64,000 nt of DNA from Neocallimastix lanati (nom. inval.) (taxonomy: Eukaryota > Neocallimastigomycota > Neocallimastigomycetes > Neocallimastigales > Neocallimastigaceae), in contig JACVTC010000169.1 in assembly GCA_016946835.1 (NCBI GenBank), forward strand, positions 216,001 to 280,000, given 5' to 3'. Below the pieces are notes generated by a model that made no database searches, was not told the origin of the DNA, and saw only the letters and a program-made list of their open reading frames with translations. Shown here one piece after another: positions 9,153 through 21,976 of this stretch. The position numbers were made by a program, and so were the translations under genes. Each line of letters opens with the position of its first letter. Within the stretch, counting starts at the first letter, position 1.

Positions 9153-9896
9153 TATACTAAAATATTTTATAAATATAATTTTTTTTTTCTATATTTTTAT
9201 TAAAAGTTTCTAAAATATTATCAATAATTCTATATTTTTATTATTAATACCAATATCTATAATTTAACCTTAAATTTTATTATTTTATTAAAGTGTTTAT
9301 TATCAATATTAATATTTTATTTTTATTTTCAAATATATTATTATATTATTATTATATTGTATCAATATTAAAATTGTATTCTTTTTAGTATTTTATTTTA
9401 TTTTTAAATTGATTATTTTATATTTTTATTCCCCACAAATAAAATCAAATCTTAATTGATTAATAATAAATATTAAATATATTATAGTTTTTAAATTTAT
9501 TTTATATAAAATATAAGAATATTATATTAACATTCTTGATTAAAATAACTTTATTTTTCTAGAAAATCTTTTTAAATTTTGTTTGTTTCTTTTCGTATAT
9601 ATTAAATAATTTAGTTTTAGTATATGAAAAATAATATAAAATTATATAAACAAAATTTATTAAAATAAAAATACTTATGAATTAGTTAATTTAAATTAAT
9701 ATAAAATTTTAATTAATTAGTAATAGTAAATTATTTTTTTTTAAATATGATAATAAAATGTAGAAAGGCTTTACATATTTATTTTTTTCAAAAAGTATAA
9801 ATAAGTGAAGTTTTTCAATAATTAAAATGGAGACAGAAAAATATTAAAAATAAATAATTAATAAAATTTCTAATAAAACCCGAACCATAGCATTTT
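9153..9896. other. A+T-rich DNA, no gene
   Basis: No coding stretch, tRNA or long repeat recognised. Confidence 0.55.
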
Positions 9897-11045
9897 TGAT
9901 ACGGGGTGTCACTAAATACCTTGTATTTCCTATTAAATACTCTTAATAATAATAAAATAAAAACTATTATTAAATTTTATTATTAAATATTCTTTTATTA
10001 ATATCAAATATAATAAAAATTATTATTAAATATTCTTATAAAATTCTTTTATTAATATTAAATATAATAAAAATTATTATTAAATATTCTTATTAAAATC
10101 TTTTATTAATATCAAATATAATAAAAATTATTATTAAATATTCTTATATATTTCTTTTATTAATATTAAATATAATAAAAATTATTATTAAATATTCTTA
10201 TAAATTTCTTTTATTAATATTAAATATAATAAAAATTATTATTAAATATTCTTTTAAATTTCTTTTATTAATATTAAATATAATAAAAATTATCATTAAA
10301 TATTCTTATTAAAAATTATATAATATTTAAATTATTACTAATTCTTATTTTTATATTAAGTATAATAAAAACCTATTTCAATAAATATTTGATATAAAAT
10401 ACAGAATTATAAGTTTCTGTATAATATTTTCTAAAACCTTTGAAATAAACTAAAAATAAAACAAAAATCAGAAATAAATTAAATCTTTATTAAAATAAAA
10501 ATGAACTAAAATACAGAAGAATTTCAATAATAAAAATGATCTAAAATACAGAAAATATCAATTCTGTATAATTCTCTTTCTGAAAACAATATCAAGAAGA
10601 AGCTTCCGCCCGGAATGCCCTTCGTGATACAATCTCTAAATTAATTTTTATATTTTAATTTAATAAATATTATTTTTTTTAAAAAATAATTTAAAATATT
10701 AGTTAAAAATTAAAAATAAAATAGTTATAATAGTTTTTTTTATAAAGAATATATTAATGATAAATAAAATGTATTAAAAAAAATTAAAAATAAAATAGTT
10801 ATAATAGTTTTTTTTATAAAGAATATATTAATAATAAATAAAATGTATTAAAATAAAAGTATAAAAAGAAGAATAAATTTCTTTCTTTTTAATACTTGGA
10901 ACAAATAATTTTAATTTTAAATTTAAATAAAGAATATTTTAAAAATTAATTTTTTCTTGTTTCCAAATTTATTTTTATAGTTATGTGTTAATATTTATTT
11001 TTTTTTGTTTTGAATATCTTAGTGTTTCAACCCCAGCCCGTATCA
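9897..11045 (+). repeat. Family B-related element with 9-bp inverted ends, 1149 bp
   Basis: The left end TGATACGGGGTGTCAC and the right end CCCGTATCA form 9-bp inverted termini, flanked by TTTT on both sides (9893-9896 and 11046-11049). The first 24 bases resemble the family B start at 6657. It is twice the usual length and contains the minisatellite at 9975-10315 plus a small G+C-rich segment (10600-10626). It has no open frame. It may be a subfamily or a composite. Confidence 0.5.
9975..10315. repeat. Minisatellite, period about 60 bp
   Basis: About six tandem copies of a unit containing AATATAATAAAAATTATTA followed by TTAAATATTCTTATAAATTT-like sequence and TTTTATTAATATT. The copies differ by small indels. 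Confidence 0.75.
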
Positions 11046-11100
11046 TTTTGGATAAAGAATAGAATAATAATGATATTTTTAATTAAATTCTTAATAATTT

Positions 11101-11790
11101 TGTTAAGATAATAACTGAATTTCCATTTAATTCAATTTCAATTTCAATTTCAATTTCAATAATTCAGTTATTTGAATTCCAATATTAATGAATAATAATA
11201 TATAATAATTATTGTTAAATTAACTTTATTAAAATATTTAAGAAAAAGTCTTAGGCTAACTAATTGACTAAATATTATTAACCTACTGAAATTAATATTA
11301 TACATTAAATAATGTAAACACGTGATTGTCATATTAAATTAATTTCTATTAATTTATTATCAAAATCTTTACATATTATATTTTAATTATAAAATATAAT
11401 ATTTAGGTTATATTAGATTCTTATATTTTATTTATATTAAATATTTTTATTATTATCTTACTTTATATTATCAATATCAAATTATTACATATTCATATTA
11501 ATAATTAGTATTTTAATAATTAATTATTTTATGTAAATACATGTTTAAATCTTTTGATTAATCCTTTGCAGGATTATTGCAATTTAAATTATTGTAATAA
11601 TTATATAAAATAATAATGTAATGAAATATTATTAAGATTAAATAAAATTTATATTTTAAATAAAAAACTTAATTATAAAATTTACTAATAGCAATATGTT
11701 TTAAATAAGAGTAAATCTAAATTATTAATTAATTACTATAATTTAGCATCTTGACCTAACCTAAGACCAAATTATCTCAAAACTTTAACA
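11101..11790 (+). repeat. Family A solo LTR, diverged
   Basis: Starts TGTTAAGATAATAACTGAA and ends AACTTTAACA, following the family A LTR throughout with many substitutions and small insertions. The flanking pentamers (AATTT and TGGAA) do not match, so the target duplication is lost or the copy rearranged. The inferred transcript start reads GCAGGATTATTGC here. It is the oldest of the family A copies in the window. Confidence 0.82.
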
Positions 11791-12470
11791 TGGAAAATAA
11801 ATATTAATAATCATAAATGTAGTACAAAGTTGTACAAAAATTTAATGTATAAATTTTTAAATTTATATAGAAATTATAAATAATTTAATTAAAAAAAGAG
11901 AGGTTAAATAATTTAACTGAAAATAAAAATAATTTCGAAATTTAGTGAGATCATGTCTTTAATTTATTTCATAATTAAGTTAGTCGTTAGTATGTGAAAA
12001 TTTAATTAACTTTCAAATAAGAAAGTATAGATAGATTTTGAGATAGATTAAGAAATGAAAATAGTTTCTAATTTGGTATTGATGAATAATATTGAAATGA
12101 TGTTTTTTTTTTTAAATATTTCAATTATTTTTTTTTCACTGTGAATGACATCATTTTCATAATGATTTATGACGTTTGAATTATTTATATGAACTAACAT
12201 TATATTATCACATTCTTTTTTTTTTTATTAAATTGAAGATGAATTAATAAATTTTTTTTTTTTTTTTTGAATAGATTATTGTCAAAAAAAAAAAGAGAAT
12301 TGTAAAAAAAAAGTTCCATTGATATTTCTACCCATATTATCGATATCTCTTGTAAGTGAAGTCATTTAAAAGCCAAAAAAAAAAAAAAAAAAGCAAGTAA
12401 CAATATTTTAAATATCGTTTAATTCTACATTTTGGAGGGTAATTTTTTTTCAAAGTATTGATATACGATT

Positions 12471-12503
<33 letters not shown>

Positions 12504-12665
12504 CGGATTTAGAAATATGTTTCCTTCAAAAAAAATTTTTTTTTTTTCATGATCTTTACAAGTGGAAAAATTTCCGCAAAATTTTTTTTTGTGTTTGTTT
12601 GAACCTGATCCATTTGACAAAATCCATTCGTTTTAGCCGCAACATAAAATGTATTGTGTTTATTT

Positions 12666-12711
<46 letters not shown>

Positions 12712-12890
12712 GCTTCTTTATAATAAAACATCTAGAGGGAAGGAGTTAATTGGTTTCTGAAATTCATAATTCAACATCAAAAAAAAAAAAAAAAAAAATA
12801 ATCTAGAATGAAATTTGAATAATCTAACGATACCATGATGGAATGAATCATATTCATATTATTTTCTTTCTCAAGATAAATAACTAATTG

Positions 12891-12921
<31 letters not shown>

Positions 12922-13560
12922 TTTCTAATTGATTTTTATTATCAAAAATTATCATATCAATACGAGCATCATTTTTTTCATTAAAAAAAAAAAAAAAAGA
13001 ACGTCTTTTCTTAATAATAATAGATGTAATATATTTTTTTTAAAATAGATTATGAAAATTTATGTATTGATATCATTCATTTCTTTATGTATTGTATTAT
13101 CTGTATTTTTTTTATTTTCTGAATTATTCTTTTCATTGTTCTTGTTTTCTATTTTTTGAATTACCGTCATCATTGATAATATTGATAATACTGTTATTAT
13201 TGATAATATCCTTATTACTGATAAATATTTCCATTACTCTAAATATTTTTATTTAAAATTTCTATTTCAGTATTTTTCTAGGATGCTTTTAATTTTCAAT
13301 TTTATTTTTTGACTTTATTTTTTTTTTTTTAAATAATTTTTAATTTACCATGAATCTAACAAACGATATTTCGATACTAAGATTAATTTTTAAATATAAA
13401 AAATAAAATAAAATATCATCATGGTAATGGTAACTTTTTTTTTTTTTTTTTTTAGTATACTCTATATGATTAATTATAATTTTTTTTTTTTTTTATGATT
13501 TTCTTGGTCTTTAATTGGCTTTCTAAATAATAAATTATTTTAAAATAAGAGAATACATTA
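11791..13560. other. Homopolymer-rich DNA, no gene
   Basis: Long T and A runs (for example 12669-12710) alternate with short mixed stretches. The open frame at 12458-12667 is largely poly-Phe from a T run and is not credible. Confidence 0.6.
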
Positions 13561-13568
13561 AAAAAAAG

Positions 13569-13597
<29 letters not shown>

Positions 13598-13600
<3 letters not shown>

Positions 13601-14095
13601 TTTTTAATGAAATATTATTTTTTTTTTCAATAAAAAAATAAAAAAAATAAAAAAAATAAAAAAAATAAAAATAAAAAAAAAATAAAAAATAAAAAAAAAT
13701 AAAAAAAAATAAAAAAAATAAAAATAATTTTTTTTTTAATGAAATATTATTTTTTTTCAATAAAAAGAAAAAAAAATAAAAAAATAAAAAAATAAAAATA
13801 AAAAATAAAAAAAAATAAAAAAAAATAAAATAAAAATAAAATAAAAATAATTTTTTTTAATGAAATATTATTTTTTTTTCAATAAAAAGAAAAAAAAATA
13901 AAAAAATAAAAAAATAAAAATAAAAAATAAAAAAAAATAAAAAAAAATAAAATAAAAATAATTTTTTTTAATGAAATATTATTTTTTTTTCAATAAAAAG
14001 AAAAAAAAAAAATAAAAAATAAAAAAAAAATAGAAAAAATAAAAATATTTTTTTTTTAATGAAATATTGTTATTTTTTTTCAATAAAAAAAATAC
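13598..14095. repeat. Tandem repeat, period about 115-125 bp
   Basis: Four to five units, each with TTTTTAATGAAATATTATTT, then a T run, CAATAAAAA, and a block of AAAAATAAA words. The homopolymers vary in length between units. Confidence 0.75.
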
Positions 14096-14386
14096 TACTA
14101 CGATATAAAAATTAAAATGGTCAATTCCTATAATTTATATATATATGTTAATTATTCTTTTTTTTTTTTATTTTTTTTTTTTTTTATTTTTTTTATTATT
14201 TTTTTATTTTTTTATTTTTTTTTTTTTAAATTTGAAATAAATATAAATTGGTAACTTTTTTTTTTTCAAAAATCTAAAATAAAATCGATCATTAACATCA
14301 ATATCTCTTTTACTATGGTCAAAAACAATGAACTAATGTATTTTTAATATATATATATATATATATTTTAAAAAATATTTAACTAA

Positions 14387-14419
<33 letters not shown>

Positions 14420-14769
14420 CATTTAACGAGGTAAGGTTAAATAATTTTTTTTTTTTTTTTTTGAAGAATAGTAATAATAAGATAATGATTAGCTTTTTTT
14501 CATAATTAATCGATAGGACCTCCAATTTTTAAGAGAATGGGGAAAATATATAACACAAGATAATGATTTCTTCAGATAATCCATTCATATCCTTAACACT
14601 TAACAATTTGTTCTGTTTTCATAAAAAAAAATTTTTTTTTTTTAATTTATCATATAAATTCATGGAGGATTGCTTTCCTTTAGCATTAATTGTATCAATA
14701 AACTATATAAGTATTGAAGATAGATACTTTTAATATATTTAATTAATAAAGATTAAACAAGTTTGCTGC

Positions 14770-14824
<55 letters not shown>

Positions 14825-14980
14825 GATACTTTTGATCTTATTAAATAAATGCTTATCTAATCCTTATTCTTGTGAAGTTAAATTTTCATTTAATGTGTAA
14901 TCAGGTTCAAGAATATTTTTAATGATTTACTATTTTATAATATATTTAAATATATTTATTAGTTATTAGTTATTTCAGAC

Positions 14981-15019
<39 letters not shown>

Positions 15020-15171
15020 TATTATTTAAATTTATTTTATTATTATTATATATTAATATTATTATTATTATTAATGTTAAAAATTATTATTTATTTATCA
15101 TATATATCTATTTTTACCTTGAATAAAAGTATTAAAAACAAAAAAGTAATTAATAAAATTTCATTTGGTTT

Positions 15172-15212
<41 letters not shown>

Positions 15213-15627
15213 TATTCAAGATAGTCATTATAAAATATTTAATATTTTATATATATAAAAATAGAAAAAAAAAAAAAATATATATATATATATATATATC
15301 TTCCAACTATCACATGCCTATTGATAGAAATATTCCTATGGATGAGCAGTAGCAGCCGTATCTAAATTTATTTAATTATTCTTTTTGAATTTTCAGAGAG
15401 GAACCATCTTACATTTAAAATATTTTATCAAAATTTTTTTTTTTTTTTTTAAATTAATTATTTATTATTGATTATTAAAGCTGATAAGAATAACTTTTTT
15501 TATTTTTAATTTTTTAATCTTCTTTTTTTTTTTTTTTTTTTGTTTAAAATTTAATATAATAAATAATATTAATTATATTATATTATCATTATTATTATTT
15601 ATCATTTTCATAAATTTGACTTTCTCC

Positions 15628-15661
<34 letters not shown>

Positions 15662-16140
15662 TTTTTTTTTGTTTTGATTTTTCTTTCCTCCACGTTTGTT
15701 TTTCTTTTTTTTTTTTTTGTCTTTCTCCTCTTTTTTTTTCATTTCAGCTTTTCTTGCCGTCTATCCTCTTTTTCTTGCTTTTTCAACCCCTTAGAGGTCA
15801 AATTTTTACTTGATAATAATCATTATAATAATAATTATAATAATAATATTATATTATATTATAAATAAATCCTTTTTTTTTTTTTTATTATTTTTTTTTT
15901 AACTTTTTAATTTGTTATATGAAATTAAAAAAATAAAAAAAAAATAGAAACATTATTTAATAATTAAATCTAAATATTATTAAAATTAGTTATAGGTTTA
16001 ATTTCATTGCACTTTATTCTATATTATAAAGAATGAAATATATTTTTTTTTGATAATATCATGTAGTGTAACATTAAATTATTTCAATAATGTAAGGCTA
16101 TTATAGAAAAATGATTATAAATAGCATATAATAATATATT
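14096..16140. other. Homopolymer and microsatellite DNA, no supported gene
   Basis: Contains A and T runs of 20-50, AT repeats (15175-15210, 15279-15298) and a T/C-rich stretch (15619-15785). The open frames seen here (15074-15352, 15616-15868) are runs of Ile-Tyr or Phe encoded by these tracts. Confidence 0.6.
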
Positions 16141-16149
16141 CTTAAATAA

Positions 16150-16358
16150 ATAAATCTTTCTTAATGTAAAAACCAAAAAATAAATAAATAAACACTAAAT
16201 AAATAAAGGCATAATAAATTATAATGTACCATTTCTAATTTTAAATGTTATTTGTAACAGATTAGGAATCTCACTGACTCAATAACTTATTAACAATTGT
16301 AAAAATATCAAGATTCATTATATGAAATACTAAGCATTCATTAAATATCTTATAATTT

Positions 16359-16390
<32 letters not shown>

Positions 16391-18318
16391 TGGAATTACC
16401 TTGAATCATTCTATACCAGATAATCCCCAATAAAATAGTTGTGCTGAGAGGATTAATCCGACTTTAGATAACTGCACGAAAACGTTACTTAGTGCCTCTA
16501 AATTATTCTCCTATCTTGTAGGATGAAGCTATTAAATATTCATGTACACTGTACAATTTAAATCCACATCCATCAAGAAATGAATTTTAAAATATCTGGT
16601 TTTTAATACAAAAATTAATATATCTAATCTTAAAGTTTTCGGATGCAACATATTTTTTCTTATAGATACTAATAGGGAAAATTTTAAAAATAATAAAAAA
16701 AAAAAAAAAAAAAACCGGGTATTTTCTTTGGATATTCTTCCTACTCTCCTTGGTTATCATGTCCTCGACATGACTTCAAAATCAATAATTATCGTTCGTC
16801 GTTCGTAATGTATACTTTAATAAAAGTTCATTAGGCTCACATGGTATATCATTTTTTTTTTTTATCATTCCTCAAATTCTTCAGATGAACAAATTGAAAG
16901 GGAATATCACTTACAACATCAATTGAATCCATCTATTTATTCTAATGAATTTAAATAAATTAAAACAAATAGAATAAAAAAAAATTTACTATTCAAATTC
17001 CAATTGGTGATAAAATACTTCAGTTGTAAAAAATCTGGTTTATTACATAAGACTCTCCGTGGACTTAAACGAATTGGAAAAGTGTGGTTTTATGAAATCT
17101 TTGGTTTTTCTTAAGAAAATTGGGTAAATTCAATATAATACAAAAAAAAATGTATTATTTGGTAAATATAAAAATAATAAATTATTGCTTTTTTTACAAA
17201 CACTTTATGTTGATGATATATTAATAACAGGAGAGAATAAAGAATTTGCCAAAGTTGTTACCAAAATAAAGCAGAAATACAAAATTTCCAAATATAAAGC
17301 AGCAAAGCAAAATCATTAGAATTAATAAAATTAATACAATTAAGGATTACAAAAATAATCAAAAAAAAAAAAAAAAAGAAAAGAAAAAAAAATATATATA
17401 TAAAAATGACCACTAATTATAATATATATAATAACACAATAACTAGAATAACATGAATTAATACAAAAATTAGAAGATAAAGAAAACCCTGGAAAAATTA
17501 ACAAAACTAAGTTTTAAAAGATGGATTGGGATTCCGATTTATATGTATCAATAAAAACAAGACCAGATATAGCATTTGTATAAAAATCAAGCTGCAAAAT
17601 TTTCTGAGTATCCAATAAAAGGTTGATTTGATTTGAAGGCAGGTATTCAAATATTAAAATTAAAATAACTTAAAAGTACAAAGAACAATTCAAATTCATT
17701 ATAACTGTAAAAAAAATTTTCAAGAACTTATTGTGATGCATGCTTCACTGGTAATGAAATTAAAAGAAAATCCACTTCAAGGATATATCTTTGTATTTAA
17801 GAAATAGTTTAATATCATGGGAATCCACTACTCAGAAAAATATAACCTCATCAACCAATCGCAGAAGCCGAATACTCAAGTCTAAAAGAATGTACAAAAC
17901 AAGCTAGATGAATAAAAAGATTAGTAAATGAATTATTCAATAAAACTATTAGAATTAATATTAGAATAGATAATAAACCATGTAAGATTATAGCTGAAAA
18001 TGAAAAACAAAAAAGGAATGATTCAAAATATATAAACATAAAATACAAATATATTCAAGATGAAATTATAAAAAAATGAAATTAAATTAACACTCATTGG
18101 TTTTAACTCAATGATCAATGATAGCAGATCCACTAACCAAAAGTATTTCTAGACGCAAGCCTAAATAATACATTATTGATTTCATCATGGAAGTATAGAA
18201 AAATTATTTGTCTTGTCTTTTATAATGTAAAAACAAAAAAAAAAAAAAAATAAAAAAACACATAATAAAATATAAATTTCATTTCTGATTTTAAGTGTTA
18301 TATTTAATAAAAATAACA
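16150..18318 (+). pseudogene. Degenerate Ty1/copia retrotransposon
   Basis: Stops and frameshifts throughout, but copia pol is recognisable in order: the late integrase/linker region with LKVFGC and IFFGYS (about 16640-16740); reverse transcriptase with KTLRGLKR..KVWFYEI (about 17050-17085) and the catalytic box LYVDDILITG (17203-17232); then RNase H with CDACFTGNEIKRKSTS (about 17732-17780), PIAEAEYSSLKECTKQAR (about 17857-17910) and a HIDIRYH-like KYINIKYKYI block (about 18028). Flanking stretches ending at 16259 and 18318 are similar to each other over about 100 bp (both with AATGTAAAAAC and TGATTTTAAGTGTTAT-like words) and are probably LTR remnants. Gag and protease are missing. Not functional. 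Confidence 0.85.
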
Positions 18319-18324
18319 GTAAAA

Positions 18325-18358
<34 letters not shown>

Positions 18359-19027
18359 AAAATTTTATGATTATTTATTATAAAATAAATGAAAACTTTA
18401 AGCATAAAAAAAAAATATTTTTCCCATAAATCTATAATTTAATATTTATTTTTTTTTTTTTTTTAACTTTACATTTTAAAATTTATTTTTTATGATATAT
18501 AGATTTATATATAATTTAAATGAATATATAATTTAATATTAATACTTTTCTTTTTAACTTTCAAACTATTATTTAAAATTTTGTTAAAAAAGCATGAAAG
18601 AAATTAAACCTCTTTCAATATATAAAAATATATCTATTTTATTATTATATTTATATAATTATATGTACTTATATATATATATATTACTTTATAATAAAAA
18701 ACAAATTAATATATACTTTTTTTTATATTATAATAGGTAACTGTAAAAAAAATATCTTTAAATAATCGATTACTAATTGAAATATTTAAAATAAACATCA
18801 ACAAAAAAAAAAAAAAAATAAAAAATAAAAAAATAAAATTTATAATACTTCATTGCTATATACAAAAAGTCAATTTTTACCTTAACTTTATTACTATTAT
18901 AATATTAATAACTTTCTTATATTAATTATTTATAGTTTGCTTTGATATTAAATTACAAAATATTAATTTTTTTTAAAAAAAAAGAAAAAAAAAAAAAAAA
19001 TTGAAAATATTTCATAAAAATAAAATA

Positions 19028-19058
<31 letters not shown>

Positions 19059-19395
19059 TTATTACTATTTATCATAATATATAAAAATAATTATTATACA
19101 TATTATACATGGTTACTTTATTTCTTTAAAAAAAATTTTTTTATTGTACATTTTCTTTTTAATTTTATTTTTAATTTTTTTTTTTTTAAGCAATTTTTTT
19201 TGTTAAATTTTTTTTCCTCATTTATTTTATTAATAACTTTTTTTTTTTTTTATTTTATTTTTATTAAGTAAAAAAAAAAATTTTTAACAATTTTTATTTT
19301 TAATAAATAAAAAAAAAAAAGTTTTAACAATTTTTATTTATTTTATTTTTATTTTAATAAATAAATGAGTTTTTTTTTTTTTGTTATTTTCTTTT
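18319..19395. other. A+T-rich DNA downstream of the dockerin gene
   Basis: No gene. T and A runs (for example 19032-19057) dominate. The 3' untranslated region of the minus-strand gene must lie at its right end. Confidence 0.6.
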
Positions 19396-20034
19396 TTAAC
19401 AAGAATGCTTAATACCACACCAGTTTGAACCATCACTAGTAACACCCCAATCACCAGAATCATCAGTGTAAATGACATTACAGTGATTACAACAATCATA
19501 ACCTAAACTTAGAGACCAACATTTTTCATTTTGTTGTTGATTTTGATTTTGTTGATTATTGTTGCTTTGTTTTGGGGTACCTTCATCAAAGACACGAATG
19601 AAAACACCCATACCTCTCATTTCAAGAGTACCAGATAAATTAGCATCTTCTAAATATTCTAATGATTTACAGTCAGTAATAATTTTTGGTGTAGTGTTAG
19701 AGATACTACCTGAATTGTCAGCGATACCATTATTTTCAATAAATATTTTACATTTTTGTCCCCTAGCATCAGTACCATCCAACATATATCTGGCAGAAAG
19801 AGTTCTTCTTTGACCCTGTTCTTGAATTTGAGTATCTACACCACCAGTAAGTACCTTACCTTTAAAGTTGGCATGATTAATAGAACCTGTAAATTTAATC
19901 ATGGTAGCTTCTCTCTTACTTGATCTAACAGAATCCGCTCCATTGATATCAATGCTAATAGCTAAAACTTCTTTTTTTTCAGCTAAAACATAAGCAATTT
20001 GAATTAATAATAATAAAATAATAGTCCACTTCAT
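19396..20034 (-). CDS. Secreted dockerin protein with DUF3237-like core
   Basis: 212 aa, intronless. Residues 1-18 are a signal peptide (MKWTIILLLLIQIAYVLA). The core, about 40-150, contains GGVDTQ, LSARYML-DGTD, KCKIFIENNG, a TTPKIITDCKSLEYLED stretch and LSGTLEMRGMGVFIRV. This pattern reminds me of DUF3237, a small beta-barrel family of unknown activity; the match is from memory. An Asn/Gln-rich linker (157-169) leads to one C-terminal fungal dockerin (171-212) with C172, LGY, C181-C182, C185, YTDDSGDW, W205-C206 and C212. Fungal dockerins tether proteins to the extracellular cellulosome, so this is probably a cellulosome component, perhaps sugar-binding or acting on lignocellulose side groups. 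The start codon has A-rich context with A at -3. Codon use is far less A+T-biased than the flanks. No enzymatic residues can be named. Confidence 0.88.
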   Translation of the reverse strand: MKWTIILLLLIQIAYVLAEKKEVLAISIDINGADSVRSSKREATMIKFTGSINHANFKGKVLTGGVDTQIQEQGQRRTLSARYMLDGTDARGQKCKIFIENNGIADNSGSISNTTPKIITDCKSLEYLEDANLSGTLEMRGMGVFIRVFDEGTPKQSNNNQQNQNQQQNEKCWSLSLGYDCCNHCNVIYTDDSGDWGVTSDGSNWCGIKHSC

Positions 20035-20756
20035 TTTTTTTCTTTATTTTAATGTCTTTATATACAATTCAATTCTTTTATTTGTTAACTGGTAACAATA
20101 GGTAGTAATTTTTTATAATATAATATAATATCAAATTATATTTATATTTTTTTCAGTTTTTATTATTTTTTTACTTTTTTTTTTTTTTTTAATTTCTATA
20201 AAAAAAAAAAAAAAGGATACAAGTTCTAAGTTGAAAGAAAAAAAAAAAAAAAAAAACAGAGGAACATTTCAACTCATTTTATATTTGTTTTTTTTTATTT
20301 TAATCTTAATCAAATATTATTAAATAAAGTTTTAAAATTTTTTATCGTTTTCCAAGACTTTTTAATATTTGATAAAATAAAAATTAAAAGTTTAAATGAT
20401 ATTAATTATTTTATATTTTTCATTTTTTATATTTAATTTTTATATATTTAATTTTTTATTATATTTAATTATTATATATTTAATTATTATATATTTAATT
20501 TTTATATATTTAATTTTTTTATATTTAATTTTATTTTTTTTTGAAACAAATAATATGGTGATTTTATTATAACGAAAAAAAATTTTTTTTTTATTTAACA
20601 TAATTTTTATATATCAAATTTTATTATTTATAATAATAATTTATATAATTGTTTAAAAAAAATTTTATCATTATTCACTTTTTATACAACTCTTATTATT
20701 TATTTCTTCTATAATTATTATTATTGATATTTAAATAATTATTTTTATTTTTATTT
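20035..20756. other. A+T-rich upstream region of the dockerin gene
   Basis: Holds the promoter of the minus-strand dockerin gene, but no distinct element stands out. TATATTTAATT repeats occur at 20430-20530. Confidence 0.5.
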
Positions 20757-21900
20757 TTGGTTATTATTATCATTAATTATTCAATTATTTATTATTCAAT
20801 TATTTATTATTTATTAATAAATACTCTTTTTATTATTTATTATTCAATTATTTATTATTTATTATTTATTAATAAATACACTTTTTATTATTTATTATTT
20901 ATTATTTATTATTTATTATTTATTATTTATTATTTATTATTTATTATTTATTATTTATTATGTATTATTTATTATTTATTATTTATTATTTATTATTTAT
21001 TATTTATTATTTATTATTTATTATTTATTATTCAATTATTTATTATTTATTATTTATTAATTTTCTACTTTTGTTTATTATTCTAATAAATTTATTCCTA
21101 TTTTCCATTTTTATTTATTTCATTTTCTTTTTTTTTCCTATTTTTAACTCATTCTCTTACTATTCTCTTTCTATTCTATTTATTATTATTCTATTTATTA
21201 TTATTCTATTTATTATTATTCTATTTATTATTATTCTATTTATTATTATTCTATTTATTATTATTCTATTTATTATTATTCTATTCTATTTATTATTATT
21301 CTATTCTATTTATTATTATTAAATAAATAAATTTTTAACTTTGCGACGTATTTTAAATAGTAAATGTTTCATTTCTTTTTTATTTTATTTGTTTAATTCT
21401 TTTTTTTTTTTTATTTATTTATTTATTTATTACTACTCCTTATTTCTATTTTATTTCTATTTGATTATGACTATTTCTATCTATTTTATTATTTCTATTT
21501 GATTATGACTATTTTATTATTTCTATCTATTTTATTATTTCTATTTTATTATGACTATTTCTATCTATTTTATTTCTATTTTATTATGACTATTTTATTA
21601 TTTCTATCTATTTTATTATTTCTATTTTATTTCTATTTTATTTCTATTTCTGTCTACTTAATCTATATATCAATATATATTTAATTATTTAATATTTAAT
21701 ATTTAATATTATATATTTAATATTTAATATTTAATATTTAATATTTAATATTTATTATTTATTATTTATTATTTATTATTTAATATTTAATATTTAATAT
21801 TTATTATTTATTATTTATTATTTATTATTTATTATTTATTATTTATTATTTATTATTTATTATTTATTATTTATTATTTATTATTTATTATTTAATATTA
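20757..21900. repeat. Microsatellite/minisatellite block
   Basis: Successive arrays: (TTTATTA)n at about 20880-21060; a 15-bp unit TTATTATTCTATTTA at about 21170-21315; TCTATTTTATTATTTCTATT-like units at about 21440-21650; (ATTTAAT)n and (TTATTTA)n at about 21680-21895. The long open frames here simply translate the repeats. Two copies of the dispersed word TTAATAAATAC[TA]CTTTTTATT occur (20812, 20872). Confidence 0.85.
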
Positions 21901-21939
21901 AATATAAATTTGTCATTCACTTTAATGAATAATAAAAAT

Positions 21940-21976
<37 letters not shown>

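Noticed and set aside
13470-13760. Minus-strand 96-codon frame, hydrophobic
   Set aside because: Composed of Phe and Lys runs from the T/A tandem repeat at 13598-14095.
15300-15420. Possible exon ending and intron (GTATCT…TTTTCAG) after a short mixed stretch
   Set aside because: The upstream frame is AT-repeat translation and nothing downstream continues as protein.
20757-21684. Several 60-120 codon frames rich in Ile, Tyr, Leu and Phe
   Set aside because: They read through tandem arrays in more than one frame, so openness reflects lack of stop words in the repeats.
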